From Aliiroseovarius zhejiangensis (GTDB lineage Bacteria > Pseudomonadota > Alphaproteobacteria > Rhodobacterales > Rhodobacteraceae), in NCBI RefSeq assembly GCF_014656375.1, contig NZ_BNCH01000002.1:434001-498000 (forward strand): DNA of 64,000 bases, written 5' to 3'. The position numbers and the translations under genes are program-made. Below, piece by piece: positions 9,935-19,029 of this stretch (the stretch's first letter is position 1; every line of letters begins with the position of its first letter). The notes under the pieces were generated by a model, which had not been told where the DNA came from, made no database searches, and worked only from the letters and a program-made list of their open reading frames with translations.

Positions 9935-10738
9935 TCAGCCGTCGATCCGCGCCGCCATGATCGCGATGGCCTGCTGATAGACGCTGGCCGCGTTCCATTC
10001 CTTGATCACGCGAAAATTGGGTTGGCCCTGTTGATACCCCTTACCGGGTTTCCAGCCCTTCTTGCGCAGGAAATTTGCGGTCGAGGCCAACGCATCGGCA
10101 AGGTTGTAAAGGTCCACGCGCCCATCCCCCGATGCGTCGATGCCATAGGAATAGGCATTGCCCGGCAGGAACTGCGTATGGCCCAGCTCTCCATGCTTTG
10201 CGCCGCGCGTATTGGCGGTGATCGTGCCCCGGTCAACCAGCTTCAGCGCCCCGATGGCATGGGGAATGAAAAACTGCGGTCGGCGGCAATCATAGGCCAG
10301 CGTGGTGATCGCCGAGACCACGGGCGTGTCGCCCATGAAGCCGCCAAACCCCGTTTCCATCCCGTGAATGGCCAGAAGCACCCCGGCAGGCACACCGAAG
10401 TGTTTTTCCAGCGACTGATAGAAGCCCGGATTGCCGGCCTTTCGCTTGCGGCCCTGCGCGACGATCGTGTCGGCCCCGCGCACCGACATGAACTTGGACA
10501 GGGAATACTTGAACGACTTCTGGTTGCGGTCGGCGCGGATCGTCGCGGTGGAATATTGCGCCGAGGCCAGCGCCTGCAACCCGCGCTGTCCAACACCGGC
10601 GGCCTTGGCGTCTTTGGCAAAATCGGCCTTCCAGCGTTCAAACCCGCTGGCGTTGTTTCCGCAGGGGGCGCCTGCGGCCATCGCGGCGCTGAGTGTCAGC
10701 GCAGAGCCCGCAATAATGAGAGTTTTGAAAACAGACAT
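9935..10738 (-). CDS. Lytic murein transglycosylase, MltB-like
   Basis: This periplasmic enzyme (267 aa) cleaves the glycan strands of peptidoglycan. It has a signal peptide (MSVFKTLIIAGSALTLSAAMAAGA) and the MltB/SLT family 3 core. The catalytic Glu is at about residue 128 in AIHGMETGFGG, followed by HGELGHTQFLPGNAY and DGRVDLYNLADALASTANFL. Compared with E. coli MltB it lacks the lipoprotein cysteine box and the usual C-terminal peptidoglycan-binding domain, so it is probably soluble. It converges on prfB. Family confidence is high; the exact paralogue is not assignable. Confidence 0.9.
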   Translation of the reverse strand: MSVFKTLIIAGSALTLSAAMAAGAPCGNNASGFERWKADFAKDAKAAGVGQRGLQALASAQYSTATIRADRNQKSFKYSLSKFMSVRGADTIVAQGRKRKAGNPGFYQSLEKHFGVPAGVLLAIHGMETGFGGFMGDTPVVSAITTLAYDCRRPQFFIPHAIGALKLVDRGTITANTRGAKHGELGHTQFLPGNAYSYGIDASGDGRVDLYNLADALASTANFLRKKGWKPGKGYQQGQPNFRVIKEWNAASVYQQAIAIMAARIDG

Positions 10739-10952
10739 AAATTCAATCCTTCGTTCGGCTTGGCCGAGTGTATGACATTTGAAGTTTGGGTAAAGGCTTT
10801 GCGTTCACCATCACAACACGAAACGCGGCGATCCCGTGCCGCGAACGCGCCGTGAAACACATTAACACATTCAGAATCTTGACGGATCGTGCCGAAGCCG
10901 CAAAACTTGTGCCACGCGCGACAGTGGATGAACCCACGCCCCAGGAGGTGCA

Positions 10953-11741
10953 ATGTCTGACTCTTCCCATCCCGTGGCCTCGGTGCCGCCAAATATCGAA
11001 CAAATCGGCTTTGAGGACATCATCGCGGCGTTGAAGGCGGGGCTGCGTGATTTCACACGCGCGCCCGCCTTTGGCCTGTTCTTTGCCGGGTTCTATGTGA
11101 TCATGGGCATCGTGATCTATCTTCAGCTCGATGTGCTGGACCAAAGCTATTGGATCATTCCCGTCGCGCTGGGGTTTCCGCTGCTGGCGCCGTTCCTGGC
11201 GGTCGGGCTTTACGAGGTGAGCCGACGGCTTGAGGCCGGCGAGCCCCTGGACTGGGCGCAGGTGCTGGGGGTCGTGTTCAACCAGAAGGATCGGCAGTTT
11301 CCCTCCATCGCCATGGTGATCATCATGATCTTCATGTTCTGGGTCTTTGTCGCCCATCTTGTCTTTGCGATCTTCATGGGGCTTGAGCCGCTGACCAATA
11401 TCACATCAAACTGGCAGGACGCGATTCTGAACCGCAATGGCATCACGATGCTGGCGGTGGGCACGGCGGTCGGGGCGGTTCTGTCATTTTGCCTGTTTTC
11501 GCTGACCGTGACCAGCTTGCCGCTGCTTCTGGACCGCGAGTTGGATTTCATCACCGCGATGATCTATTCGTTCCAGTCGGTCTTGCAGAACCTTGTGCCG
11601 ATGCTGGGCTGGGGGATCATCATTTCGGTGCTGATGCTGATCGGGATGCTGCCCTTTTTCCTGGGGCTGTTCGTGGTCTTGCCGATTCTGGGTCACGCCA
11701 CCTGGCACCTGTATCGCCGTGTGATGAGCTTCGAGGAATAG
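10953..11741 (+). CDS. DUF2189 integral membrane protein
   Basis: This is a conserved membrane protein of 262 aa belonging to DUF2189, function unknown. About six hydrophobic segments are visible, including FGLFFAGFYVIMGIVIYL, YWIIPVALGFPLLAPFLAVG, FPSIAMVIIMIFMFWVFVAH, MLAVGTAVGAVLSFCLFSLT and the pair near the C-terminus (MLGWGIIISVLMLIGMLP). The start is the ATG behind CAGGAGG. The 214 bases upstream, shared with the divergent transglycosylase gene, show no strong promoter. The gene is followed by a perfect intrinsic hairpin. Confidence 0.8.
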   Translation: MSDSSHPVASVPPNIEQIGFEDIIAALKAGLRDFTRAPAFGLFFAGFYVIMGIVIYLQLDVLDQSYWIIPVALGFPLLAPFLAVGLYEVSRRLEAGEPLDWAQVLGVVFNQKDRQFPSIAMVIIMIFMFWVFVAHLVFAIFMGLEPLTNITSNWQDAILNRNGITMLAVGTAVGAVLSFCLFSLTVTSLPLLLDRELDFITAMIYSFQSVLQNLVPMLGWGIIISVLMLIGMLPFFLGLFVVLPILGHATWHLYRRVMSFEE

Positions 11742-11793
11742 GCGAACGCGTCCGGACGGCGCGGGACAAGGCACCCGGAGCCGCAAATGATAG

Positions 11794-11816
11794 AAGGCCG
11801 CCCACCGGGCGGCCTT
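11794..11816. terminator. Intrinsic terminator, bidirectional
   Basis: AAGGCCGCCC and GGGCGGCCTT form a perfect 10-bp stem around an ACC loop. It lies between the convergent DUF2189 and bactofilin genes. The terminal A/T pairs give a short run in each direction, so it could stop both transcripts. Confidence 0.75.
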
Positions 11817-11840
11817 GTGCAGTTGGAATTGTAAATCGGA

Positions 11841-12353
11841 TCAGCCGTTGTCGGGTTTCGCACCCGCAGGGGCTTGCGGTGCCGGTTTGGCCCCGCCCAA
11901 TGGGTCGTCCTGACGCTGTACCGAGCCTTCGAAATGGGCGCCGCTTTCGATGGCGATGGTTTTGTGGATGATGTCACCTTCGACGCGCGCGGACGAGGTC
12001 AGGCGTACTTTCAGGCCCCGCAGGCGGCCAATGATGCGGCCATTGATCACCACGTCATCGCCGACGACCTCGCCCTTGACGGTGGCGGTTTCACCAATCG
12101 TCAACTGATGGGCGCGAATGTCGCCTTCCACCGTGCCTTCGACCAGAATATCACCGGTCGACTTGACGTCACCCTTGATCACAAGGTCCGACGACAGGGT
12201 GGATGCGGGCGGCTTGACCTTCGGAGCAGCCGACGACGGTGCGGGCGGAACAGCCGGGGCAGAGGATGCGGGCTTGTCCGACTTTGCCTCGGTTGTGGTT
12301 TCCTTGTCACCGGCTTTGGGGCCGGGTTCATTGATCCTGCTTTTAGAGAACAT
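11841..12353 (-). CDS. Bactofilin-family polymer-forming protein
   Basis: This 170-aa bactofilin is a bacterial cytoskeletal protein that polymerises through a right-handed beta-helix. A proline/alanine-rich N-terminal tail (about residues 1-55) comes before the short repeats typical of the domain: STGDILVEGTVEGDIRAHQL, ETATVKGEVVGDDVVINGRI and ARVEGDIIHKTIAIESGAHF. The chosen start, MFSKSRINEPG at 12353, lies 11 bases inside the end of the upstream M23 peptidase gene, so the two are translationally linked. Bactofilin next to an M23 (LmdC-type) peptidase is a known recurrent pair in which the scaffold positions the cell-wall enzyme. Confidence 0.88.
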   Translation of the reverse strand: MFSKSRINEPGPKAGDKETTTEAKSDKPASSAPAVPPAPSSAAPKVKPPASTLSSDLVIKGDVKSTGDILVEGTVEGDIRAHQLTIGETATVKGEVVGDDVVINGRIIGRLRGLKVRLTSSARVEGDIIHKTIAIESGAHFEGSVQRQDDPLGGAKPAPQAPAGAKPDNG

Positions 12354-13647
12354 CTTTTGCTGCCTTGATATAGACCATCGGGTTGATGGGCTTGCCACCG
12401 ACGCGCACTTCATAGTGAAGATGCGGTCCGGTCGACCGCCCGGAGTTTCCAATATCACCAATTCTATCCCCGCGCGAGACCCTTTGTCCTTTTTGCACAT
12501 TCATGCGCGAAAGATGGGCGTATCGCGTCTCGATACCGAATTCGTGCTGGATCTTGATAAGCCGCCCATAGCCCGAGCTCCACGAGGCGCTGATCACGAC
12601 GCCATCGGCGGGGGCATAGACCGGGGTGCCGATCGGGGCGGCGAAATCGGTGCCGTTGTGCATCCGGCCCCAGCGCGAGCCGAAGCCCGAGGTGAAGCGG
12701 AAACCGGATTTCACCGGCATTCCGAAGGGCATCTTCTGTGCGGCGATGCGATACAGGTTCATCCTGTCCAGCTCGCTCAGAATGTTGTTGGCGCGTTCGG
12801 CGTCGGGGTCGGGCCCCTGGCCGCGCGTCGAAAGGATCAGCGGAGTCAACGGGCCGCCCTGACCTGAATAGCCGCGCCGCACCTGATCCAGAATGTGATC
12901 CACCGACATGCCGGATTTGGCGAACATCTTGTCCAGCGGCTCCAGCGAGATCGTCACGGCGTCTTCAAGCTGGCGGAAAATCTGATCGTTGCGTTCGTCG
13001 CGCAGGCGGGCTTCATACAGCATGTCCTGTGCGAACCGTTCAGCTTCAACCGCGTTTTGCGCGACAAGGTCGCGTTCGGCGGCGGTGCGCGACAGTTCCG
13101 ATGTCAAAAAGGCCAGGGTCGCGTTGGTCTGGGCAGGGGCCGCCCCCGGTCCGCTGGCGTTCTGATCTTCCTGTGCGGCGGCCAACATGGTCTCAAGACT
13201 GTCTTTCGCCTTGTCCCGTTCGCCCATGGTGCGGCGCAACGTGGCCTGGATCACGCCGATTCCGGTCTCGAACTCCTTGCGCCGTTCCTCGGAGGCCAGC
13301 AACTCGCTTTGCATCTCGGAAATTTCGCTGAGCGCCAGGTTGAACCGCTCCTGCGCGGCGGCGGCTTCGGCGGCGCGGGCGTCGCGTTCTTCGGACAGGG
13401 TTTGCAGGCGCTGTTCATACAGGCGTTTGTCACGCTGCGCCTGATCGCGCATGTTGCCGGAGCCGATGGAATCCATCAACAGAACGGCGGTGGCGATGAT
13501 CGACCAGGCGATGAAAGCGGCCGAGCCCGTCCAGCCAAGGGCCTGCGTCAGCGGAGAGAGTCGGATGAACCGCGTGCCGGTTTCAGAACGCAGAAAAAGC
13601 CGCTGTTCCGGAAAGACGCGTTCAAGCAGGTGGTTAACCTTGTTCAT
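12343..13647 (-). CDS. M23-family metallopeptidase with coiled coil and membrane anchor
   Basis: This 434-aa putative cell-wall endopeptidase or amidase activator is anchored by a single N-terminal helix (GSAAFIAWSIIATAVLLMDSI). A long alanine/glutamate-rich coiled coil (about residues 75-180) leads to a C-terminal LytM/M23 domain. The zinc ligands appear intact: RMHNGTDF (His and Asp) and GPHLHYEVRV (HxH). A TTG codon five residues upstream is an alternative start; the ATG at 13647 is preferred. It overlaps the bactofilin gene by 11 bases. The 204 bases between it and the next gene show no clear promoter. Confidence 0.88.
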   Translation of the reverse strand: MNKVNHLLERVFPEQRLFLRSETGTRFIRLSPLTQALGWTGSAAFIAWSIIATAVLLMDSIGSGNMRDQAQRDKRLYEQRLQTLSEERDARAAEAAAAQERFNLALSEISEMQSELLASEERRKEFETGIGVIQATLRRTMGERDKAKDSLETMLAAAQEDQNASGPGAAPAQTNATLAFLTSELSRTAAERDLVAQNAVEAERFAQDMLYEARLRDERNDQIFRQLEDAVTISLEPLDKMFAKSGMSVDHILDQVRRGYSGQGGPLTPLILSTRGQGPDPDAERANNILSELDRMNLYRIAAQKMPFGMPVKSGFRFTSGFGSRWGRMHNGTDFAAPIGTPVYAPADGVVISASWSSGYGRLIKIQHEFGIETRYAHLSRMNVQKGQRVSRGDRIGDIGNSGRSTGPHLHYEVRVGGKPINPMVYIKAAKDVL

Positions 13648-13851
13648 CCAGCTGATATGCAAGTCCGAAGCCCCGAATTCATCCCTTTGATCCCGTGTCC
13701 TTGGGATATCCAGCTTCTGATCGTGATCCCCGCAGACCCGTGGTCCTTAACGTGGGTGACACATTCACGCAAGGGATTTTGAATTTCCTTAACAATTGTC
13801 AGGGTTTCAAGCGAGAATCTGCCGACGCGCCGCCGGGAGGGGCGCCGCAGG

Positions 13852-14739
13852 TCAATCCGGTGTGCCGCGGCTTTGTGGCGGGGTTTCACCGGCCAGGGGC
13901 CAATAGAAATCCGGGGGCAGTCCGGCTTCGGCGCGTTTTTCTTCGTTGAACGGGGGCTTCAGGGCACCGTGGAAATACCTGCGCACGAGGTTATGAAAAG
14001 TGTCTTTCGGGTCCAGTTCGTGACGCCCGCACAGGAAATGAAACCACTTCGAGCCATAGGCAACATGCCCGACCTCTTCGGCATAGATCACCTCAAGCGC
14101 GGTCACCGTGTCGTCCAGTTTCGCCTTGCGGAACACCTCGATCATACCGGGGGTCACGTCTAGCCCGCGCGCCTCCAGCACCATTGGCACCACCGCCAGA
14201 CGCCCCAAAATATCTTGCGCCGTATCCTCGGCGGCACGCCACATACCCGCATGGGCGGCGAGGGCGCCATAATGGCTTCCCAATGCTTCAAGACAGTCGC
14301 TTACCAGATTGAAATGTTTGGCTTCTTCGTCTGCCGCCTTGACCCAGTCATCATAAAATCCCAGCGGCATTGGCGTATCGGTGAACCGTGCGATGATGTC
14401 CCAGTGCAGATCCACCGCATTCAGTTCGATATGCGCCACAGCGTGCAGAAGCGCGATCTGCCCTTCGCGACTGCCGGGGCGGCGGCGCGGCACATCGCGC
14501 GGGTGCTTCAACGCGGGCCGATCCGGGCGGGCGGGGAAATCGGGCGGGGTGGCATGACCTATGATCTGTTCGCGATCGTTGAGCGGCGCAATGATCGCGC
14601 CGCTTTCGCGTGCTGCAAACCACTCGGCGGCATATTCGCGGGCCAAGGCGGTCTTCTCGCGCCCGTCGGCGGTGCGCAAGACCGCATCGGCCATTTCTGC
14701 AAGCGGGCGCGACAGGCCCGTCATACCTTCACCGTTCAT
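13852..14739 (-). CDS. DUF455 ferritin-like domain protein
   Basis: This is a 295-aa protein of the DUF455 family, predicted to be a ferritin-like four-helix bundle with a di-iron site. Candidate ligands lie in AHIELNAVDLHWDI, AADEEAKHFNLV and VIYAEEVGHVAYG. The start at 14739 overlaps the bcp stop in an ATGA junction, so it is co-translated with a peroxiredoxin. This pairing hints at a role in oxidative stress or iron handling. No enzymatic activity is established for the family as far as I know. A second ATG at 14724 is possible. Confidence 0.8.
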   Translation of the reverse strand: MNGEGMTGLSRPLAEMADAVLRTADGREKTALAREYAAEWFAARESGAIIAPLNDREQIIGHATPPDFPARPDRPALKHPRDVPRRRPGSREGQIALLHAVAHIELNAVDLHWDIIARFTDTPMPLGFYDDWVKAADEEAKHFNLVSDCLEALGSHYGALAAHAGMWRAAEDTAQDILGRLAVVPMVLEARGLDVTPGMIEVFRKAKLDDTVTALEVIYAEEVGHVAYGSKWFHFLCGRHELDPKDTFHNLVRRYFHGALKPPFNEEKRAEAGLPPDFYWPLAGETPPQSRGTPD

Positions 14740-15218
14740 GCGCCGACCAATGCACGGGTGGCAGCCAAAACCTCGTCCGCATGGCCTTTCACCTTCACCT
14801 TGGGCCAGACCTGCGCAACCTTGCCATCCGACCCGATCAGGAAGGTCGTGCGCGTGATGCCCATATAGGTGCGTCCATAGTTCTTTTTCTCGCCCCACAC
14901 GCCGTAGCGTTCGCAGACATCCCCATCCGCATCTGACAGAAGCGGCACGCTCAGGTCTTGTTTCGTGCGGAAGTTCTCGTGCTTTTTCAGGCTGTCCTTC
15001 GAGACACCGAACACATGCGCCCCCAGCGCGCGAAACTCCGGCAACAAGGCCGAGAAATCCAGCGCCTCGGTGGTGCAGCCGGGCGTGTTGTCCTTGGGAT
15101 AGAAATACAACACCACCGGCGCCGGGGTCAGGTCGGACAAGGTCACGGGCGCGCCGCCGTCCTGCGGCAGGGTGAAATCCGGCGCAATATCGCCTGTCTT
15201 CAGCATGTTATCGGTCAT
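14736..15218 (-). CDS. bcp: Peroxiredoxin, Bcp/PrxQ type
   Basis: This thioredoxin-dependent thiol peroxidase (160 aa) reduces hydrogen and organic peroxides. The peroxidatic Cys is residue 48 in PKDNTPGCTTEA. The resolving Cys that many PrxQ proteins carry five residues later is absent, so it is probably an atypical or 1-Cys variant; another Cys occurs in DVCERYGVWG. It shares a four-base overlap with the downstream ferritin-like gene and is divergent from the AsmA-like gene. Confidence 0.92.
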   Translation of the reverse strand: MTDNMLKTGDIAPDFTLPQDGGAPVTLSDLTPAPVVLYFYPKDNTPGCTTEALDFSALLPEFRALGAHVFGVSKDSLKKHENFRTKQDLSVPLLSDADGDVCERYGVWGEKKNYGRTYMGITRTTFLIGSDGKVAQVWPKVKVKGHADEVLAATRALVGA

Positions 15219-15336
15219 GGTCTTGGCTTTCCCTGTGCTCTGTCACTAGTGTTTCCCGAACTTTCCTTCTATGCCGTTTCGTATCAGGATGAAAGGCACG
15301 CGGCCGCAGGGCCAAACGGGCATCTGGACGATCTGC

Positions 15337-18300
15337 ATGACCAAAGACGACACCCCAACGGAACACGAGGACGCAAAAGACCGGCGCCCCGATTGCGATG
15401 GCCCTGATCGTGGTGACGACGTGTGCTCGGTGTCGGGGGAAGAGGCTGAGCCGGTCCCAGAGAAGACCGGGCAAGATGAGCAGCAGGATGACGCGGACCT
15501 TTCGGACGCCGATGCCAGGAACGATGACGCCACGACCTCGTCAGAAGATGATGCGACAGAAGAAACCGCCGCCCTGGTCGCCACGGCGCGACCCTCGCGC
15601 CGGAAGAAAGCCAGGGGGTTGAAGGGCCACGAAATTCCGCCCGAGCAGCGGGCGCGCCGTCGCAGGCGTCTGAAATGGCATTTCGGCATCTGGTCCTTCG
15701 TGATGATCGCCCTTGCGGCGCTGTTCCTGGCGCTTTTGTCCATGTCGGTCACAGGGCATGTGTTTGTGTTGCCGAAATGGGCGACCGAGCGGATCGAGCA
15801 GAAGATCAACAGCCAGACCAACCGGGTGAAACTGTCGCTGTCCCAGGTTGAGCTGGGCGTGACGCGGCTGGGTCTGCCCCGGTTGCGGCTGGTCGATCTG
15901 GGGGTGCGCGATGAAACCGGGCTTGAGATCGGCCGGCTGAACGCCGTCGAAGGCTCGCTTTTGCTGCGCCCGGTCCTGTCGGGGCGGGTGGAACCGGCCA
16001 GCCTGTCGCTGCGCGGCGCGCAGATCACCATCCGCCGCAGCCGGGACGGGTCGTTTGATTTGAGTCTGGGGCAAGGCATCGGGGCCAGCGGTGACCTGGC
16101 GTCCGTGCTTGATCGCATCGACGCGGTGTTTACGACGGGCATCCTGGCACACACGGACAGCATTTCCGCCACCAACCTGACCATCACGCTGGAAGACGCG
16201 CGCACCGGGCGTCTGTGGCAGGTGACCGATGGGGCATTGAAGATCAGCCAAACCGCGCAGGCGGTCGACATGACGCTGTCCTTTGACGTGTTCAACCAGA
16301 CCGAAGAGCTGGCGGAAACAGTGCTGGGCTTTCGCTCGGTCAAGGGCAGTTCGTCGGCACGGCTGACCGCAACCTTCAAGAATGCGCGTGCGAGCGACAT
16401 TGCCGCGCAGACGCCGCTTCTGACCTTTCTGGGTCTGGTGGATGCGCCGATTTCCGGGGCGCTGCGCACGGTGATTGACGAGACCGGACAGGTCTCGGGC
16501 TTGGCGGGGACGCTGGAATTCGGGGCTGGCAGCCTGTCTCCGGACCCCGCCGCCAGGCCGGTCAAGTTCACCGGTGGCAAGGTCTATCTGGACTATGACC
16601 CCGAACGCGAACGGATGAATTTTGCGCAGGCGACGCTGCAATCGGACTGGGGCGAGGTTCAGGCGGACGGGCATTCCTATTTGCGCGGGTGGTCCGGCGG
16701 TTGGCCGACCGAGTTGCTGGGCCAGTTGAACGTGACCCATGCACGGATCAGCCCGCCCGATGTCTTCGAAGCGCCGCTGGTGCTGGGGCAGGGATCGGCG
16801 GATTTCCGGCTCGGCCTTGCCCCGTTTCGTGTCGATGTCGGGCAGTTTGCCATCACCCATGACGACGCCCTTGCCACGGGCACGGCTCGGATCGGGATTG
16901 GCGACGATGGCTGGTCGGTCGCCATTGATGCCGCCGCGGGTCACGTCAGCCCCGAACAGGTCACGGCATTCTGGCCCCTGACCAACGGGCAGCGCACCCG
17001 TCTGTGGGCGCGCGATAATGTGACAGAGGGACGGTTCACCAATGTGACCGTCGCCTGGCGCAAACAGCAGGGCCAGCCCGCCCACACCGCGCTGAGCGCG
17101 GGGTTCGAGGGCGTGACCGTGCGCGCGGTGAAAGAGATGGTGCCGATCGAAAATGCCTCGGGCCAGTTCACGATCGACGGGCGGCGGCTGGTGGTCACGG
17201 CGGATCAGGGCGTCTTGCGTCCGAAGGATCGTGCAGGCCGGGTGGCGGGGGTGCTGGACGCCTCGGGAACGAGCTTCATCATTCCCCAGATGGCACGCCG
17301 GCCGGACGATCCCGATGAGCCGCGCCCGCCGGTGCCGGCCTGGGTGGATCTGGCGGTTTCCGGCCCGATGAAAGCGGCGCTGAACCTTCTGGACGACAAG
17401 CCGTTTCGCATTTTTCGCGACGCACCCGAAGGGGCGCTTGGCCCCGATATGGCCCGCGGGCGCGTGTCGCTTGGTGGTCGGATCGACATTGCCATGCAGC
17501 CAAAAGTGCCGCGCAGCGCCATCGACTATCGCCTGGCCGGGACGCTGAGTGCGGTGAAAAGCGACACCATCGTGAAAGGGCGTTTGCTGGAGCTTCCGCG
17601 CGCCGATCTGTCTGTCAGCACCGAGGGCGTCCGCATCGCAGGGCAGGGGCGGTTGTCGGGCGTGCCGGTGTCGGGCACGTGGTCACAGGTTTTCGACGAT
17701 GGAAGATCGACCGGGACGTCCACGGTATCGGGCGAGGTGACGCTGAATCAGGCCTTTCTGGATGCGTTTTCCATCGGCCTGCCCGCCGGCAGCGTGTCCG
17801 GCGCGACCAAGGGCAGTTATGAAATCGCATTGCAGCGCGGCGAAGCCCCGCGCATCACGCTTGAGGCACCGCTGGCCGGGGTCGGGCTGAACATCGCGCC
17901 GCTGGGCTGGTCGAAACCTGCGGGCCGCGCGGGGTCGCTCAGCCTGTCGGGCAGGCTGGGATCGGCCCCGGTGATCGACGATCTGACGCTGCGCGCCCCG
18001 GACCTGGACGCCAAGGGCAGCGTGATCATGGCCGAGGGCGGTGGGCTGGTCGCGGCCCAGTTCGACAGGGTCACTCTGGGCGGGTGGCTGGACGCGCCAG
18101 TGACGTTGACGGGACGCGGCGCGGGACAGCCGGTTGCGGTCACGGTCAAGGGCGGCACGGTCGACATGCGCAAGGCCACGCTTGGGTCGGGCCGGGGCGG
18201 TGGTCAGACCGGGGCGCCCGTGCCGATCTCGCTTCTGCTGGACCGGCTGGTGATTTCGAAAGGGATCACGATCAACGGCTTCGATGGGGACTTCACCCGC

Positions 18301-18966
18301 GCGCGTGGCGGGTTGAACGGCACGTTCCGCGGTCAGATCAACGGCGGCCCGGCCATTCGTGGCACCGCCGCCCCGCAGCCCAAGGGCACGGCTTTTCGGC
18401 TGACCAGCCAGAATGCCGGGGGCGTGCTGCGCGCGGCGGGTGTGCTGAAAAACGCCCGCAACGGCACGATGGAGCTGATCCTGGCTCCGGGCGGAGGGAA
18501 GGGCGTTTACGACGGCAATCTGAAGATCCAGAATATCGACGTGCATGATGCCCCCGCGATGGCCGAACTGCTGTCCGCCATATCGGTCGTTGGCCTGCTG
18601 CAACAACTGGGTGGGCAGGGCATTCCGTTTACCGATGTGGATGCGCGCTTTCGGTTGGATCCCGACAAGATCACGATTTACGAGGGGGCCGCGACGGGGC
18701 ATTCCATAGGGATCTCGATGGATGGCTACTATTTCCTCGGCTCGGGTCAAATGGACATGCAGGGGGTGATCTCGCCTTTCTATGTCGTGAACTCGGCCGG
18801 GCGCATCTTTGCCCGCAAGGGCGAAGGGCTGGTCGGGTTCAACTATACGCTCAAAGGCACCGCCGCAGATCCCAAGGTCGGGGTCAATCCCCTGTCACTG
18901 TTCACGCCGGGCTTTTTCCGTGACATCTTCCGCCGAAACCCGCCCACGCGACCCCAGCCGGAGTGA
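15337..18966 (+). CDS. AsmA-like / DUF3971 large envelope protein
   Basis: This is a 1209-aa protein of the AsmA/YhdP superfamily, inner-membrane-anchored periplasmic proteins thought to bridge the membranes and move phospholipid. After the start, about 80 mostly acidic residues and a basic patch (RRKKARGLKGHEIPPEQRAR) comes one helix (WSFVMIALAALFLALLS). Beyond it lies a very long beta-rich body with recurring SVSGEVTLNQAFLD-like elements and the AsmA-type C-terminal end (QMDMQGVISPFYVVNSAGRI). The start is uncertain: ATGs at 15271 and 15292 extend the frame. I prefer 15337, though none has a strong ribosome site. It ends 63 bases before queA. Confidence 0.82.
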   Translation: MTKDDTPTEHEDAKDRRPDCDGPDRGDDVCSVSGEEAEPVPEKTGQDEQQDDADLSDADARNDDATTSSEDDATEETAALVATARPSRRKKARGLKGHEIPPEQRARRRRRLKWHFGIWSFVMIALAALFLALLSMSVTGHVFVLPKWATERIEQKINSQTNRVKLSLSQVELGVTRLGLPRLRLVDLGVRDETGLEIGRLNAVEGSLLLRPVLSGRVEPASLSLRGAQITIRRSRDGSFDLSLGQGIGASGDLASVLDRIDAVFTTGILAHTDSISATNLTITLEDARTGRLWQVTDGALKISQTAQAVDMTLSFDVFNQTEELAETVLGFRSVKGSSSARLTATFKNARASDIAAQTPLLTFLGLVDAPISGALRTVIDETGQVSGLAGTLEFGAGSLSPDPAARPVKFTGGKVYLDYDPERERMNFAQATLQSDWGEVQADGHSYLRGWSGGWPTELLGQLNVTHARISPPDVFEAPLVLGQGSADFRLGLAPFRVDVGQFAITHDDALATGTARIGIGDDGWSVAIDAAAGHVSPEQVTAFWPLTNGQRTRLWARDNVTEGRFTNVTVAWRKQQGQPAHTALSAGFEGVTVRAVKEMVPIENASGQFTIDGRRLVVTADQGVLRPKDRAGRVAGVLDASGTSFIIPQMARRPDDPDEPRPPVPAWVDLAVSGPMKAALNLLDDKPFRIFRDAPEGALGPDMARGRVSLGGRIDIAMQPKVPRSAIDYRLAGTLSAVKSDTIVKGRLLELPRADLSVSTEGVRIAGQGRLSGVPVSGTWSQVFDDGRSTGTSTVSGEVTLNQAFLDAFSIGLPAGSVSGATKGSYEIALQRGEAPRITLEAPLAGVGLNIAPLGWSKPAGRAGSLSLSGRLGSAPVIDDLTLRAPDLDAKGSVIMAEGGGLVAAQFDRVTLGGWLDAPVTLTGRGAGQPVAVTVKGGTVDMRKATLGSGRGGGQTGAPVPISLLLDRLVISKGITINGFDGDFTRARGGLNGTFRGQINGGPAIRGTAAPQPKGTAFRLTSQNAGGVLRAAGVLKNARNGTMELILAPGGGKGVYDGNLKIQNIDVHDAPAMAELLSAISVVGLLQQLGGQGIPFTDVDARFRLDPDKITIYEGAATGHSIGISMDGYYFLGSGQMDMQGVISPFYVVNSAGRIFARKGEGLVGFNYTLKGTAADPKVGVNPLSLFTPGFFRDIFRRNPPTRPQPE

Positions 18967-19029
18967 CCGGCCACATGCGCCAGAACGAACCCGTTGACGC
19001 CGGACGCCAAGCCCCCTAAACGCGCCGCC

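Noticed and set aside
15541-17085. 514-codon open frame antisense to the AsmA-like gene
   Set aside because: Arg/Gln/Pro-rich shadow frame without a ribosome site or domain.
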